64,000 nt of DNA, from the NCBI GenBank assembly GCA_037783545.1, contig JBBELK010000062.1, forward strand, positions 1,612,001-1,676,000, in the 5' to 3' direction. This DNA is from Henricia sp. BOLD:AAB3569. Its lineage: Eukaryota > Echinodermata > Asteroidea > Spinulosida > Echinasteridae. Below, piece by piece: positions 11,405 through 22,445 of the stretch (its first letter is position 1; every line of letters starts with the position of its first letter). The translations under genes and the position numbers were made by a program. The notes under the pieces are model-generated. The model did no database searches, had not been told where the DNA came from, and saw nothing but the letters and a program-made list of their open reading frames with translations.

Positions 11405-12365
11405 GCACTCTGTATGCGGGATGAACTCTGTATGCCTTAAAAAGTGGGCACGTGCACCCACAATAGACCGTGTAAGTTGACCTCGAGAACGAGCGGGTCT
11501 TTGCGAGACTCGTTGACTTCCGGAGACCTTAGATAGGAATTACATCATGCGTGGGGACAGTTTTGTTACCATTTTGACACCACCTCAAAATTACCGATTC
11601 GGGGTCCACTATAAAAATCCTTAAAATTTCATTTATCAACGAGTGGGCGAAATGTTGATTGAGCAAAAAGTTAATAAAATTATAAATATTTCTGTGTCTG
11701 ACATAAACTGGTAACCCTACACGTAATAGAAAAACCATATCGCCATGACACCGCGTCGCTGGTAGTCTGCAACAGGTGCAAAAAATTGCCGCAGTGTAGT
11801 TGCCGCGAATTCAGTGCATTATGGCCGTTTTCAAAAGTACTCGATTCGGATTCATACGGTCTTTGCGATTTCCGGTGAAAAATAAAAGGAGGTGAAAAAT
11901 CAAAGGAGATCGTCACAACGTTAAAACCCCATCATGCCATTTCCGACGGGTCTCTTGGGAAGTGTGACCTGAAACGAGACTAACACAGTCTATAGGGGGT
12001 AGGGATATTTTATGTGTGTCAGCACTATAGGGCCTTATCTTTTGTCGTCTTTTTTTATTTGTTTTGTTTTTGTTGTTGTTAGAATGCACATGGGTTAGCA
12101 TGGCATACAGAGAGACCCACCCTCCCCTCTAATGACCGGTCTGATGAACAATATGCACACAAAGCTCATGACATAATCAAAGCATAATCAAAAACACTCT
12201 CCTAGGATCTTGATGATCCTTATGAAAAATGTATCTTTCCAAGGTAAAACTTAAGGTAATGAAACATAACTTTTCACTACATGTACCCTTCCAGGTACAA
12301 GGTACCACAGAGACCGGGATTCTAGCCACCAACCTGTGGATTTCACCAAAATCTTGGATTCATCA
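11405..12365. other. Central spacer of the large palindrome
   Basis: Unique sequence between the arms. Three short minus-strand ORFs (11529-11738, 11680-11916, 11913-12101) have no recognisable domain and overlap one another. I see no gene here. Confidence 0.4.
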
Positions 12366-12446
12366 GTCTGTTACAGTACACCACTCAGTACTGTTGTCGT
12401 GCCCCAATAACATATTATAGTATGCACACAAATCTACTTAATCATG

Positions 12447-12767
12447 TACCCAGGTAACATCCCCACATGGGGCCCATATTGGCCCCATATGTGCAAGTAT
12501 AAGGGCCCCATATGGGTCCTGTATGGGCTGCACCCAACGCCCTATGTGGGGCCCATATGGGCCAACCATTGTTCTGCTGCCCAGATCATTCCCACATGGG
12601 TCCCAATGTGGGTCCCATGTGGGAATGATCTGGGCAGGAGAACAATGGTTGGCCCATATGGGCCCCACATGGGGCGTTGGGTGCAGCCCATACAGGACCC
12701 ATATGGGGCCCTTATACTTGCACATATGGGGCCAATATGGGCCCCATGTGGGGATGTTACCTGGGTA
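12447..12767. mobile_element. 321-bp near-perfect palindromic MITE, ends TACCCAGGTAACA
   Basis: The left end TACCCAGGTAACATCCCCAC is mirrored at the right end by GTGGGGATGTTACCTGGGTA, and the two halves pair almost base for base around a centre near 12607. The two strands therefore translate to almost the same peptide. Arm 1 of the surrounding palindrome has the corresponding site without the element: its reverse complement reads AAATCTACTATAAGCAAGG, while this locus has CTACTTAATCATG before and TAAGCAAGG after the element. So it inserted after the arms were formed. The CCCATATGGG vocabulary links it to the arrays at 7500 and 20960. Confidence 0.85.
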
Positions 12768-12784
12768 TAAGCAAGGTGCCCACA

Positions 12785-13015
12785 TTATTACCCCTAGTCT
12801 CTGGAGAGCAAACAGCCCTAGTTGCCTGTTTGACTCTCATGATGAGAGCCCAACAATCAAACACAGAACACTTTCGCTCTCATGTACATGTAGGTACATG
12901 TATCCATTTGCTCCCGCGGTGAAGCCAAGTAGTCCATAGCAAAGCGTCTCGCCCAAGGGCACACTCACATTGCCATCACCTGGGTTTTAACTGACAACCT
13001 GTAGAATTGAACAGG
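12785..13015 (-). repeat. SINE core copy in arm 2
   Basis: Reverse complement of 11140-11335, carrying the inverted TGCCCTTGGGC core (about 12950) and the paired CATGTACATGTAGGTACATG stretch. It arose with the arm, not as a separate insertion. Confidence 0.6.
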
Positions 13016-13017
13016 TA

Positions 13018-14403
13018 TTAAATATGACATATTAGACTGCTCTCATAGTAACATGTTGTATACTGTATATAATGCAATTAAAACTAGCGTTTTTAAGCAA
13101 TATATTGACCTTTTACAAAAATTCAAAAAACCATGAAGGATAAAGATACCAAACCAAATTTTATACCAAAGATATATTGGATACAGTATTTTAAGATATG
13201 TAAGTTTCAATCGCTTGGGTAGTGACCTATCGGGGGAACAACCCCTCAGAAGAGGAGGCTCATTTTGCCATTTTTCTTTGCGGACCCACTTTTAAACCTT
13301 GACCACGCCCCCAAAAAGGGTGGAATTGCTTTGCCCTTAATATGAAGCAAACCCATGTGCCTTGTCTGTGTGCATATAAAATATGAAGTCATTCCAACTA
13401 TCCATGTGGGCACCATGGGGAGCCAAAAATGCAAAAAAAGTTACCACGATAATCAAAAACGAGGGTTTTCGCGGAGCGACATCTCGAAAAGGAAACGTGG
13501 TACCATACTTTTGATAACAGAATCATGCAGATGGGATGCCAATCTATGTGTATATCAATTTTCAGGTAAAAATTCCCAAGCATTTTTGAGCTACAGGCCT
13601 ACAAAAATGTAAAAAACATCAATGGCACGGCTACGATTGGAAAAATGTGGGTAGGGTAGGCATTTTCTAGAGGTAATATCCCAGCAACAAGTTGGAGTTG
13701 GCCTCTAAAATTAAATATGACATATTAGACTGCTCTCATAGTAACATGTTGTATACTGTATATAATGCAATTAAAACTAGCGTTTTTAAGCAATATATTG
13801 ACCTTTTACAAAAATTCAAAAAACCATGAAGGATAAAGATACCAAACCAAATTTTATACCAAAGATATATTGGATACAGTATTTTAAGATATGTAAGTTT
13901 CAATCGCTTGGGTAGTGACCTATCGGGGGAACAACCCCTCAGAAGAGGAGGCTCATTTTGCCATTTTTCTTTGCGGACCCACTTTTAAACCTTGACCACG
14001 CCCCCAAAAAGGGTGGAATTGCTTTGCCCTTAATATGAAGCAAACCCATGTGCCTTGTCTGTGTGCATATAAAATATGAAGTCATTCCAACTATCCATGT
14101 GGGCACCATGGGGAGCCAAAAATGCAAAAAAAGTTACCACGATAATCAAAAACGAGGGTTTTCGCGGAGCGACATCTCGAAAAGGAAACGTGGTACCATA
14201 CTTTTGATAACAGAATCATGCAGATGGGATGCCAATCTATGTGTATATCAATTTTCAGGTAAAAATTCCCAAGCATTTTTGAGCTACAGGCCTACAAAAA
14301 TGTAAAAAACATCAATGGCACGGCTACGATTGGAAAAATGTGGGTAGGGTAGGCATTTTCTAGAGGTAATATCCCAGCAACAAGTTGGAGTTGGCCTCTA
14401 AAA
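13018..14403 (+). repeat. 693-bp tandem duplication, copies apparently identical
   Basis: Copy A is 13018-13710 and copy B 13711-14403; both begin TTAAATATGACATATTAGAC and end GTTGGCCTCTAAAA. The small ORFs inside (13246-13434 and 13939-14127; 13355-13612 and 14048-14305) give the same translations at an exact offset of 693. Near-identity points to a very recent duplication or an assembly artefact. Arm 1 has only one copy. Confidence 0.9.
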
Positions 14404-14499
14404 TTGTGTAAATGTCCATGACATAGGTTGAAGTATTTTTAGAAAATGTTTTGTCCAAATCCGAGTCGGACCCCTGACAACCTCTAGGTGATTTCACAC

Positions 14500-16445
14500 G
14501 GAATGACCCAGCTATGCGGGGTTTCCTCGGCCGCTTGCTCACCCGACACCTACCCAGTTTGGGCAGGGAAGCGGTGTGCCGCGGCAGGGGTCTTTCCCGT
14601 TCATGGCCCAACTGGCCCGGCCAGTTTCGACCTTCTACACGGGTACACCCGCGACCGCGTTCAGCGCAGGGTATCCTGCACCGTCCCCGACCGCGGGAGA
14701 CCCGGTACTACATGACGTTGGTGCTTATGCTATAGCTACCGGGGCACAGGCGGTCAGCCAGTTTGGATGGGTCCCGCTGGTGCTGAGTACGGGGTTAGCT
14801 GCCCAGCAGTACGTAACCAATACACCCCAGCCTGGTTGTCACGTCGGGGTGGACCAGTCCGACACGGGATTTCGACCTAGCGGGAGCTCCACCGGACTAT
14901 GGCTACGCCGTGACCTAACCACCGGCTGCTCTGCCACCTGGTCTTGGGTCAGTTGGGGCCGCTACCGAACAACCTTTGTTGTTACGGGAACTCATCTCTC
15001 TCTTCAAAGGAAGGGGGTACTGCCGATTCGGTAGGCCCAGGTATGAGAGCTGAGCACGGCGGTTACGCAAGTGACCCCCGTCCCTCGGATAGCGTACCTT
15101 CAGGGACAGGAGGCGTCGAGCCTACGGAGAACCGGCTTGGGCCATCGTTGGGGCTCGGTCGGGTCCAGCCAAACCGTTGTACTGGGGCCGACCAGTCAGT
15201 GCCGGCTCACGAGCCCCCAGGTCCATCGGGAACGGCGCCTTCTACCCAGATGGATGCGCCCGCTCCTTCTCCTTTGGTTCCATCGGCTGCCCCGTCTTCC
15301 GCGGGTTCATACCGCCCACTAACCTTCGATGTCTCGGAGGCTAGCAGCGGTGAGGATGACTCGGGTTCGGACGATCCTCCTGACGAGGCTACATCCGTCC
15401 TGGCCCCGCCGGCGGCCACTATGGACCCATAGGAGGTGGACACTATTCCAGCGTGTACCCCTGCTGTGGTGGTGCGTAGGGCGTCCGAGAAGCTCGGCTT
15501 GTCCTGTGCGCCCGAGCAGTAGGCGGAGAAGGGCCAACTCGATCTTGGCTTTCCTCTTCTCCCGCCTCCACGGGTCCAGGTATGCTCCTTGCCCTCAGAC
15601 GTTCGTCTACTGTGGGACAGGTCGGGGGCTGTTCCCCAGAAGTCTGGAATTTTCTCGGTGAAGGGTTTCACCAGATCATTCCGGAAACGGATAAGGCTAA
15701 TGACTCCTTCCTGAGGACACCCTCCATGGACCACGACGTCGCTGCTAGGCTACCGTCGACCAAGGGACCTCCAGCGGTCTTCTCTCCCTTCTGGGAACAG
15801 CTGCGCCTTCTTGACTTGGCGGTGTCCTCCAGCCTTCGGCTAGGCGCCTTCGGCTATAGGCGCCTTCGGCTAGGCGCCTTCTCCATGATCGTCGCCCACG
15901 ACATGCGTCGGTTGTTGGGCGACAGAGCAGATGCCGCCACGGAGGTCTCCGATGCTGCCATTGTAATGGCCGCGCTTGTAACCCGGCAAACGGAGACCTC
16001 GATGGCGCTGACCCTCCGGCGTGAACATGTCTGTTTTTCCCTCTGGTCGCTAAGCTCAGACCTGGCTTCTGAGATCTCGAAGACCAAGCCTGAGAAACAG
16101 GACGTCCTCTTCGGAGGCGCGTTCTGTTCTTCCCTGCTCGCTTTGGCAGAGCGGGTTGAGAGTGAGCAAGCACTAAAGCAAGCACAGGCAAAGGTTTCTG
16201 GTTCCCAAAAAACCTTCGAGCAAGAAGAGCAAGGGCAAGTGCCCTTTCTGTTCGAGCTCTGGCAGGCCCGCCAAGCAGGGGATATCAGGCATTTCCCAGG
16301 ACACCAAGCAATCCGGTGCCCCGGGTTCTTCTCAGCAGAAATTCAGAGCCAGGTCTGGCCAGCCTCCCAATTCGAAGGGCAAGGGCCCAAAGAAGGGGAA
16401 GCAACGTCGGTCCTGAGGGCTTGGCGGCCACGGAATGCCCTCATG
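14500..16445 (+). pseudogene. DIRS-like gag/ORF1, copy 2
   Basis: Plus-strand homologue of 8828-10698. In order: MPRQGSFPFMAQ near 14576, GTPATAFSAGYPAPSP, TPQPGCHVGVDQSDTGF, then after frame changes SDSVPSGTGGVEPTENR, SYRPLTFDVSEASSGEDDSG, a frame with FHQIIPETDKANDSFLRT, MIVAHDMRRLLGDRADA and a lysine-rich tail. A short tandem expansion of GGCGCCTTCGGCTA at 15838-15885 is absent from copy 1. ORF1 of DIRS elements is thought to give a structural, RNA-binding protein. The reading frame is broken several times, so no full protein can be made. It leads into the RT at about 16470. Confidence 0.68.
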
Positions 16446-16469
16446 TAACGGGATCATTACCACCTCCGG

Positions 16470-17195
16470 TGGGCGGCCGCCTTCGGTTGTATGCTCCGGA
16501 GTGGCCAGCCATCTCAGCTCCCCGGGCGCCTGGGTTCTGGAGATTGTGTCTTGGGGTTATCGCCTGGAATTCACGGCGGTACCCCCAGCGACTCCTAAAC
16601 CGAAACCTACCCCTTATCCACAGGATGGGGTTCAGAAGGATGTCATCCTTATGACAGAGGTCTCGGCCCTGCTTGCCAAGGGCGCCATCTCTCCAGTCGA
16701 CCGCCCCCCCCCCTTCCGCGAGGGGTTTTGGTTGACGTTCTTCTTGGCTCCCAAGCAGACCGGGGACTGGCGCCCCATCCTGAACCCAAAGCCCTTGAAC
16801 CGTTTCATACGGCCCCGCAAGTTCAGGATGGAGACTTTTGCGTCCATTCTACGCTGCCCGCTCAAGGGAAGTTGGGCATCCTCTATCGATTTAAAGGATG
16901 CCTACCTGCACGTCCCGTTCTCGTCCTTAGACCAGCGCTGGCTCAGATCCGAAATCCTGGGCCAGACGTACGAATGGACGCCCCCCCCCCCCCCCCCCCC
17001 CCTTCGGGATTTCTACTTCGCCCAGGGTGTTCACGATGGTTACCAGGGTGGTGGGAGCGTACCTCAGGCTGCAGGGTGTCAACCTTTGCATGTACCTGGA
17101 CGACTGGTTGATCTACGGCGCGTCACCAGTACAAACGATGCACCAGGTTCAGCTAGTCATCAGGGTGGTTCAGGGGTCAGATCCATAACAAAAAT
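16470..17195 (+). pseudogene. DIRS-like reverse transcriptase, truncated
   Basis: Starting from WVLEIVSWGYRLEF, the frame carries FFLAPKQTGDWRPILNPKPL, FRMETFASILRC and SIDLKDAYLHVPFSS, which holds the first catalytic Asp. A run of about 21 C (16981-17001) breaks the frame. In the next frame the catalytic motif appears as MYLDDWLIYG (YLDD codons 17092-17103). The YLDDW form and the flanking motifs are typical of DIRS rather than LINE or Gypsy RTs. Homology ends at about 17195, so the thumb, RNase H and tyrosine recombinase are missing. This is a dead fragment. Confidence 0.8.
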
Positions 17196-17219
17196 GCCTT
17201 CGGCTTAATTTTATTTCAT

Positions 17220-18440
17220 TCATTTCATTTATTGGTTCTAGAATCTAGATGAAATGGAATCGATTTCGACAGGGAATCGATTTCGACAGGGAATCGAATG
17301 ATACAGGTAATCGATTCCTAAAAAAATATCGAAACGCGATTCGAAGTGGAATCTACTCGACTCCGGCGGCGTGGAATCACGCGCCCAAGCCCCCAAAAAA
17401 TAGTCTGTGCCCGTTATCTCTATGGGCCTTGAACAGACGTGTCGGCCTGAACAGTTTCAAATAACCCATTCAATTTAAATCAAATTTATTTATCCATCCC
17501 AACTGGGCAATTATTGACTGACGGGCTGGAAGGGTACAATGTAGACGGAAATTTTAATTTCACCGTCTTACTATTATAAATTTTTAACAATGGGTAAATG
17601 GTGTCAATGTTTGCAATAAAACAAATTTACACTATACCACAACAGCGCCGCAACAAATAGCGCATGCACGGCCGGCCAATAATTGTTTCCTGTTATGTGC
17701 CTCAACCTACCACGGAACTGGTCTGTTGTTCAGATATTCTGTCGTTCATGCTTAGATACGTGTACGTGTTGCTGGACAGAATTGTGTGATACTTAATTTT
17801 TAAAAATATTTTCATTTTGTTTCCACCTTCAGGCTCTTGAGATAAATTCAGGATTCACAACACCATAGTTCTAGGCATGCAGAGTTCAAGGCATGCAGAG
17901 TTCAAGGAGGGCAGTTCTTCGCAGGTGCAGCCATGGGCCACAACTTTGGAACAAACTTTGCTGGCGATATCCTAACATGAGGGAAAATAATTAAAGATGG
18001 AGAAAAAAATACTTGCAAAACACTTTTTCATCATTAAAGTGGAATAAATTTTATTACTTATAATTATTTTCGTCTAAATATACGCTTTATGCAAATTACC
18101 ATGTTGTATAAGTTGGGGCTCGCACTCGAAAAGGATGTGTTTGAATCTGGGAAACAACGGTTTGATTTTTAAGTCCTTCATTCAAAACGCCTCGAACATT
18201 TAAACATGGCATGACACAGCTATATTTGTTGCAAAGTTTATCATCAAAATATATTGCCGATGTTGAAAACAAATGCCCCATGCAGATTGCCATCAAGGAC
18301 TATCACCAGGCCATACGAAGGTTTTTTTTATTAAATTTGTTGATAATTCCAAACAAATAATTCCTCTGCTTTTAAAGGAGCGTGACCATATTGTTAAAAA
18401 CAATAGATTTTGTTCTAACCGAACAATAATATAAAATATC
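17220..18440. other. Gene-free stretch
   Basis: No coding exon is recognised. It holds a small direct repeat of GGAATCGATTTCGACAG (17255-17300), a 17-bp tandem pair of GGCATGCAGAGTTCAAG (17873-17905) and a TTTTAAAGGAGCGTGACCA motif at 18370 that resembles the TTAA-MITE terminus. Confidence 0.4.
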
Positions 18441-18447
18441 TAAACAA

Positions 18448-18760
18448 TCCAAGGGGATTTTCTATTCTATTGAGGAAAATACTCAACTTACGATACCTAC
18501 AAATGCATTTCCAGCGCGCATGCGCGCAAACCGCTGGTTGAACAATAACGAAAAACACCACATCCCACGCTGCCCCGTGCGTTATATAAGCCTATACGCA
18601 AATCCCATTCATGCCACTTTTTTTACATGCTTTTACTTTTTGGGAGGGGAGGTATCGTAAGGTGAGTATTTTCCTAAATAGAATAGAAAATCCCCTTGGA
18701 TTTTTTAGATATTCTATTACAGAAAATACCTCACCTTACGATACCTACAAATGCAGAGTA
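18448..18760. repeat. Inverted repeats at the 3' side of DIRS copy 3
   Basis: CAAGGGGATTTTCTATTC and CTTACGATACCT (18452-18500) are mirrored at 18650-18700 (AGGTATCGTAAGGTGAG, then the complement). A third copy, TACCTCACCTTACGATACC, follows at 18729. Three alternating copies next to a tyrosine-recombinase end resemble the inverted terminal repeat plus internal complementary region of DIRS elements, as seen more clearly at 49018-49432. Confidence 0.55.
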
Positions 18761-18917
18761 GCACTGGTAAGCTTATGAGAAGGGTGGGAAAAAACGGGAT
18801 GAGCAGCGTGGGTGAAAATGATATCATGGGCCCTGAAAGAGCTAACGTGAATCGGGTATAAGGGACCATGAGGTCAGACCCATAATAAATGGTTAAATTT
18901 ATATACATATATTAAGT

Positions 18918-20353
18918 TTATTTCTGGGCGGAAGCTTTGGCGGCAGCTTGAAGAACTTTTCTTCCTGTAATGCCGTCCTTCTGTACCACGTCCCGTAGGT
19001 AGCAAGAAGTAAAGGTGGAAGGGTTCTTCCAACAAGCTGCTTGCATAATGTCCGGGATTAAAACACCTTGGAAGAGGGCCCAGGATGTGGAGATGCTGAG
19101 GGTTTGATGTGCTTGGATAGTTGCGTCGGAAAAATGTAAATACACTCCTGAAGGGACGTACTGGACCCAATATAGTGAAGGAGAAGCTAGGCCGTCTGCT
19201 AAATTGAGGGACGCTCCCAGAAACAGAGGTTGTTGGGTGGGGACAAGGGAGGACTTGACAGTATTGATTATGAATCCCAGACTTTTAGTCAATTGGATGG
19301 TACTCTTTAGGGTACTGTGTGAGGCCTGCGGAGAGGGCCCTAGGATTAGCCAGTCGTCGAGGTACACGTAGAGGCGTATGTGTCTTATACGAAGTGCCGC
19401 AGCTAAAACCTTGGTGATCCTGGTAAACACTCTGGGAGCCGTGGATAGCCCGAATGGAAGGCAACGAAACTGGAATGTTTGGTTTTGGTAAACAAACTGG
19501 AGAAATTTCTGGTGGTCTATGTGAATTGGAACGTGGAGGTAGGCATCTTTGAGGTCGATGGATGTGGCCCACCATCACCGAGGGAGCGACTGAAGAACAG
19601 TCCCCAGAGACTCCATGCGAAAGTGTTGAGGTCGGATGAAGGTGTTGAGGGGACGAAGGTTGATGATAGGGCGCCAATCGCCGGTCTTCTTGGGTGCGAG
19701 GAAGAAGACTGATAAAGCCCTTGGTGTGGATCCGCGGTAATTTGAATATGGCTCTTTTCTGCAGAAGATAATCAATCTCTTGTTCGAGGGGAGACCGGCG
19801 GTCTGGATCTCGTGGTGTTGGAGTAGCATAGAGAGGCAACCCATCTGGATTGGGAGGGTGACTTGTAGACTCTAAACGATAGCCTGTGAAAATGATCTGG
19901 AGTACCCAAAGATCCGTTGTGATGGTGAGCCAGTTCTGAGTGAAATGGGAGAGACGACCTCCTACTGGACTTGAGGGGGTAGCGATGAGACCGAGAATAT
20001 AGTCATTGTCTTCTGTATGGTCTCGAGCTTTTAGATTTGAAGGAGCGTGGTGTGAAGGAGGACGAAGTTCTCCTTGTGGCCCCAGTGTATTTTGAGAAGC
20101 CGCGTTTAGGTGTCGAAAAGGAGACACTACGTGGTTGGTCTTGTCGTCTTGGGCATAGAAGGTGGCCACGTGGGGTATAAGGCCGTGATGATGTAAATCT
20201 GCTAGATGGGGTCCGAAAACTCTGTCGCCGTAGATCCATTCTATCTTCAGACTTGATGCGTTTGGCCTCCTGCATCATCATGTCTTTAAAACTGCCATCA
20301 GAAAGGTCGCTTCCCAGTAATGGAGACCCATGTGGGGCATGTCTGGGGCCCAT
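18918..20353 (-). pseudogene. DIRS-like element copy 3: RT fused to end of tyrosine recombinase
   Basis: Minus strand. From 20353: a basic Ser/Arg-rich gag tail (RGFSKYTGATRRTSSSF), then SPVGGRLSHFTQNW and DLWVLQIIFTGYRLES, then after a frame change VFFLAPKKTGDWRPIINLRP and FRMESLGTVLQSLPR, and finally YLDDWLILG at about 19364-19338. Shortly after the RT thumb the frame ends with DIMQAACWKNPSTFTSCYL, where the Tyr of SCYL sits at the nucleophile position of a DIRS tyrosine recombinase. The RNase H and most of the recombinase are therefore deleted. Sequence upstream of 20353 is replaced by a CCCATATGGG array. Not functional. Confidence 0.78.
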
Positions 20354-20700
20354 ATAGGATGAAACAAATCTGGATACAATATGGGACCCATGTGGGCCCC
20401 AGATGGGTCATCCGATCTGGGTTGAATGTGGGCCGTCCTATGTGGGTAGAATATGGGACCCATTGGGCACCAGATGGGTCGTCCTATCTGGGTTGAATGT
20501 GGGCCGTTCCATGTATATACAATATGGGACCCATGTTGGCCCCAGATGGTACGTCCTATCTGGGTTGAATGTGGGACCCATTTGGGCCCCATATTGGTCG
20601 TCTAATCTGGGTTGAATATGGGCCGTCTCATCTGGGTTTTACATTGGACCCATGTGGGCCCCGGATAAGCCATCCAATCTGGACTAACTATGGGCCATCC
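20320..20700. repeat. Tandem array, period about 70 bp, CCCATATGGG family
   Basis: Repeating blocks of ATCTGGGTTGAATGTGGGCC, AATATGGGACCCATGTGGG and GTCGTCC, with about five units and varied lengths. It abuts the broken 5' side of DIRS copy 3. Confidence 0.75.
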
Positions 20701-20959
20701 ATGTACATGAACCTCTTTGTTATCATACCTGGGCAAGACTAATTATATGACCCTTTCTTTGCAGAGGATTTTCACATTAGCATCCATGATAAGGCGCCTT
20801 TCGCTGAATTATATGTGCAATAAGTACGTGATCATTTCCTCACCACGAAAAATCAGTGACAGATAAGAGATCTTCAGCTTGGATGCCAATATGAATTTCT
20901 CGTGCGCGTCCATCAGAAGCTAAGCTGGTCCGAGTATGTCCTGGGTAGAACCACAATAA

Positions 20960-21212
20960 CAAAAACAGCAGATAGGGGCCCATATGGGGCTCATTTGGGC
21001 TATCTGGGCCAGAACATTATAGTGCAAAACTTTATGAGCCCATATGGGCCATATGGGGCCCATATCGTGAGGTATATGGGTCCCATCTTGGCCCCATTTG
21101 GGGCTATCTGGGCTATCCCATATGGGTCCCATATGGGCAGCCCATGTTGGACCCATATGGCGAAGCATATGGGTCCCAGCTGGGACCCATATGGGAATGT
21201 TACCTGGGTATT
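20960..21212. repeat. CCCATATGGG segment ending in TGTTACCTGGGTA
   Basis: Dense CCCATATGGGCC/GGGCCCATATGG words with internal mirror symmetry. Its right end GGGAATGTTACCTGGGTA matches the MITE terminus at 12747-12767 and directly abuts resumed LINE coding sequence at 21212. Confidence 0.7.
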
Positions 21213-22445
21213 CAATCAATTCTTGATATTGAAGGGTTTACTCAAGTAGTCAATCTTCCTACTAGGAGTGGTAATATTTATTATTACCAATTATGCTAAT
21301 TTGTATTCCGGTATTGATGTGTATGCCCCACTCGGTACTTGTAACCATAATTGTATACTTTGGGTTCCAGGTCGGACCACCCTTTGTAGTGGGCGTACTT
21401 TTAAAACTAAATCTTTCCGACCTATAAAGGAAAGTGGGTTGAGGGAATTTGGAAATTGGATCGGGCACCATACGTGGAATGATGTAATGCAGTCCGAAGA
21501 TACCTCTACTCAGTGCACTATTTTACTGCATACTGTTAAAGAACGTTTGGATGCCCATTTACCAACTAAAACCATTCGTTTGCATAAAACAGACAAACCT
21601 TGTATTCAGACAAATCGTGTATTCGCCTGAGACAACGTGCCTTCCGTCAAGGAAATCACTCACTGTTGCGGTACCGTCGAAATAAAACAATACGTAGCAT
21701 TGCACAGGCTAAGGTGACGTATTTATAATACACGAGTTCGCCATTTTAAAACGACCAATCCTGCAGCTTGGTATAGAAAATTAAAATAGTAACTGGTCAT
21801 GAGCAAGGTCATAGTCCGATTGCAGTACCCGGTATTGATCCTACAAATGCGCAACATTACCCCGAGGTGGCTAACCGTATTAATGATTATTTTTGTTCAG
21901 TGGCCAGATCTTCCTCATCTTGATAGACGTATGCTTCCAGCGTTCCTTCCGGTTCATCAATATGAATTTTTACAGGTTCAGCCACAACAAGTGTATCGTC
22001 AATTACGTTCACTTAAACTTAGTAAGGCGAGCGTTTCGGACGATTTACCGGTTCGCATTATTCGTGAATTCGCGTACGAAATATGCTATCCGCTGTTAAA
22101 ACATTTTTTAAACACTTCGTTTCAAAATGCGCCGGTTCCGGTTCAATGGTTACGTTCCGAAATTGTTCCAATTCCGAAGAAAAATCCAGCAACCTTGGAT
22201 AATTTAAGGCCGATTGCCAAGATCACAGAAACGTTTATTGTGAAATGGCTGCTTGAAGACATTGAAAAGAATATCGACCCTAATCAATTTGGCAACCGCC
22301 GTGGATTGTCGACTTCGCATTATCTGATTGGCAAATGCAGAAAAACCTAAGTCGATGTCCACGGTGGTGTTGAAGGATTTCTCCAATGCGTTTGATCGTA
22401 TTGATCATAATATTGTCGCCAACAAATTATTTAAACTATGCCCCC
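21212..22445 (+). pseudogene. LINE endonuclease 3' part and RT start (continuation of 7029-7500)
   Basis: It resumes with SILDIEGFTQVVNLPTRSGN, followed by TNYANLYSGIDVYAPLG and HNCILWVPGRTTL, the terminal endonuclease motifs. A linker with FRPIKESGLREFGNW and KERLDAHLPTKTIRLHK follows, broken by stops at 21630-21800. The RT then appears as VYRQLRSLKLSKASVSDDLP, VPVQWLRSEIVPIPKKNP, LRPIAKITETFIVKWLLE and FGNRRGLSTSHYLI. After a frameshift near 22335 comes VVLKDFSNAFDRIDHNIVAN, with the first catalytic Asp. Homology stops at about 22445, before the YxDD motif. Multiple frame breaks make it a pseudogene. Confidence 0.8.

Larger units (their letters stand above)
8828..16428. repeat. 7.6-kb palindrome of two head-to-head DIRS copies
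   Basis: Arm 1 (8828 to about 11405) is the reverse complement of arm 2 (about 12365-16428). Shared parts include DIRS gag, the CGACATCTCGAAAAGGAAACG stretch, the GGGGGCGTGGTCAAGG segment, a SINE core and AATAACATATTATAGTATGC near the centre. Arm 2 is longer by a palindromic MITE (12447-12767), a 693-bp tandem duplication (13018-14403) and about 330 bp before gag. The central spacer is about 11405-12365. The arms differ by scattered substitutions and indels, so the inversion is not very recent. Confidence 0.8.
7500..21212. mobile_element. 13.7-kb composite block splitting a LINE
   Basis: The LINE endonuclease halts at 7500 and resumes in the correct order and orientation at 21212 with SILDIEGFTQVVNLPTR. 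Everything between is foreign to the LINE: CCCATATGGG-rich repeats at both edges, a large inverted repeat with two DIRS gag copies, a palindromic MITE, a tandem duplication and a third DIRS remnant. The right edge is TGTTACCTGGGTA, identical to the terminus of the palindromic MITE at 12447-12767. The left edge lacks the matching terminus, so the block is probably several nested insertions with a lost or rearranged left end. About 10-20 bp of LINE around the GDFN motif is missing. Confidence 0.65.
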
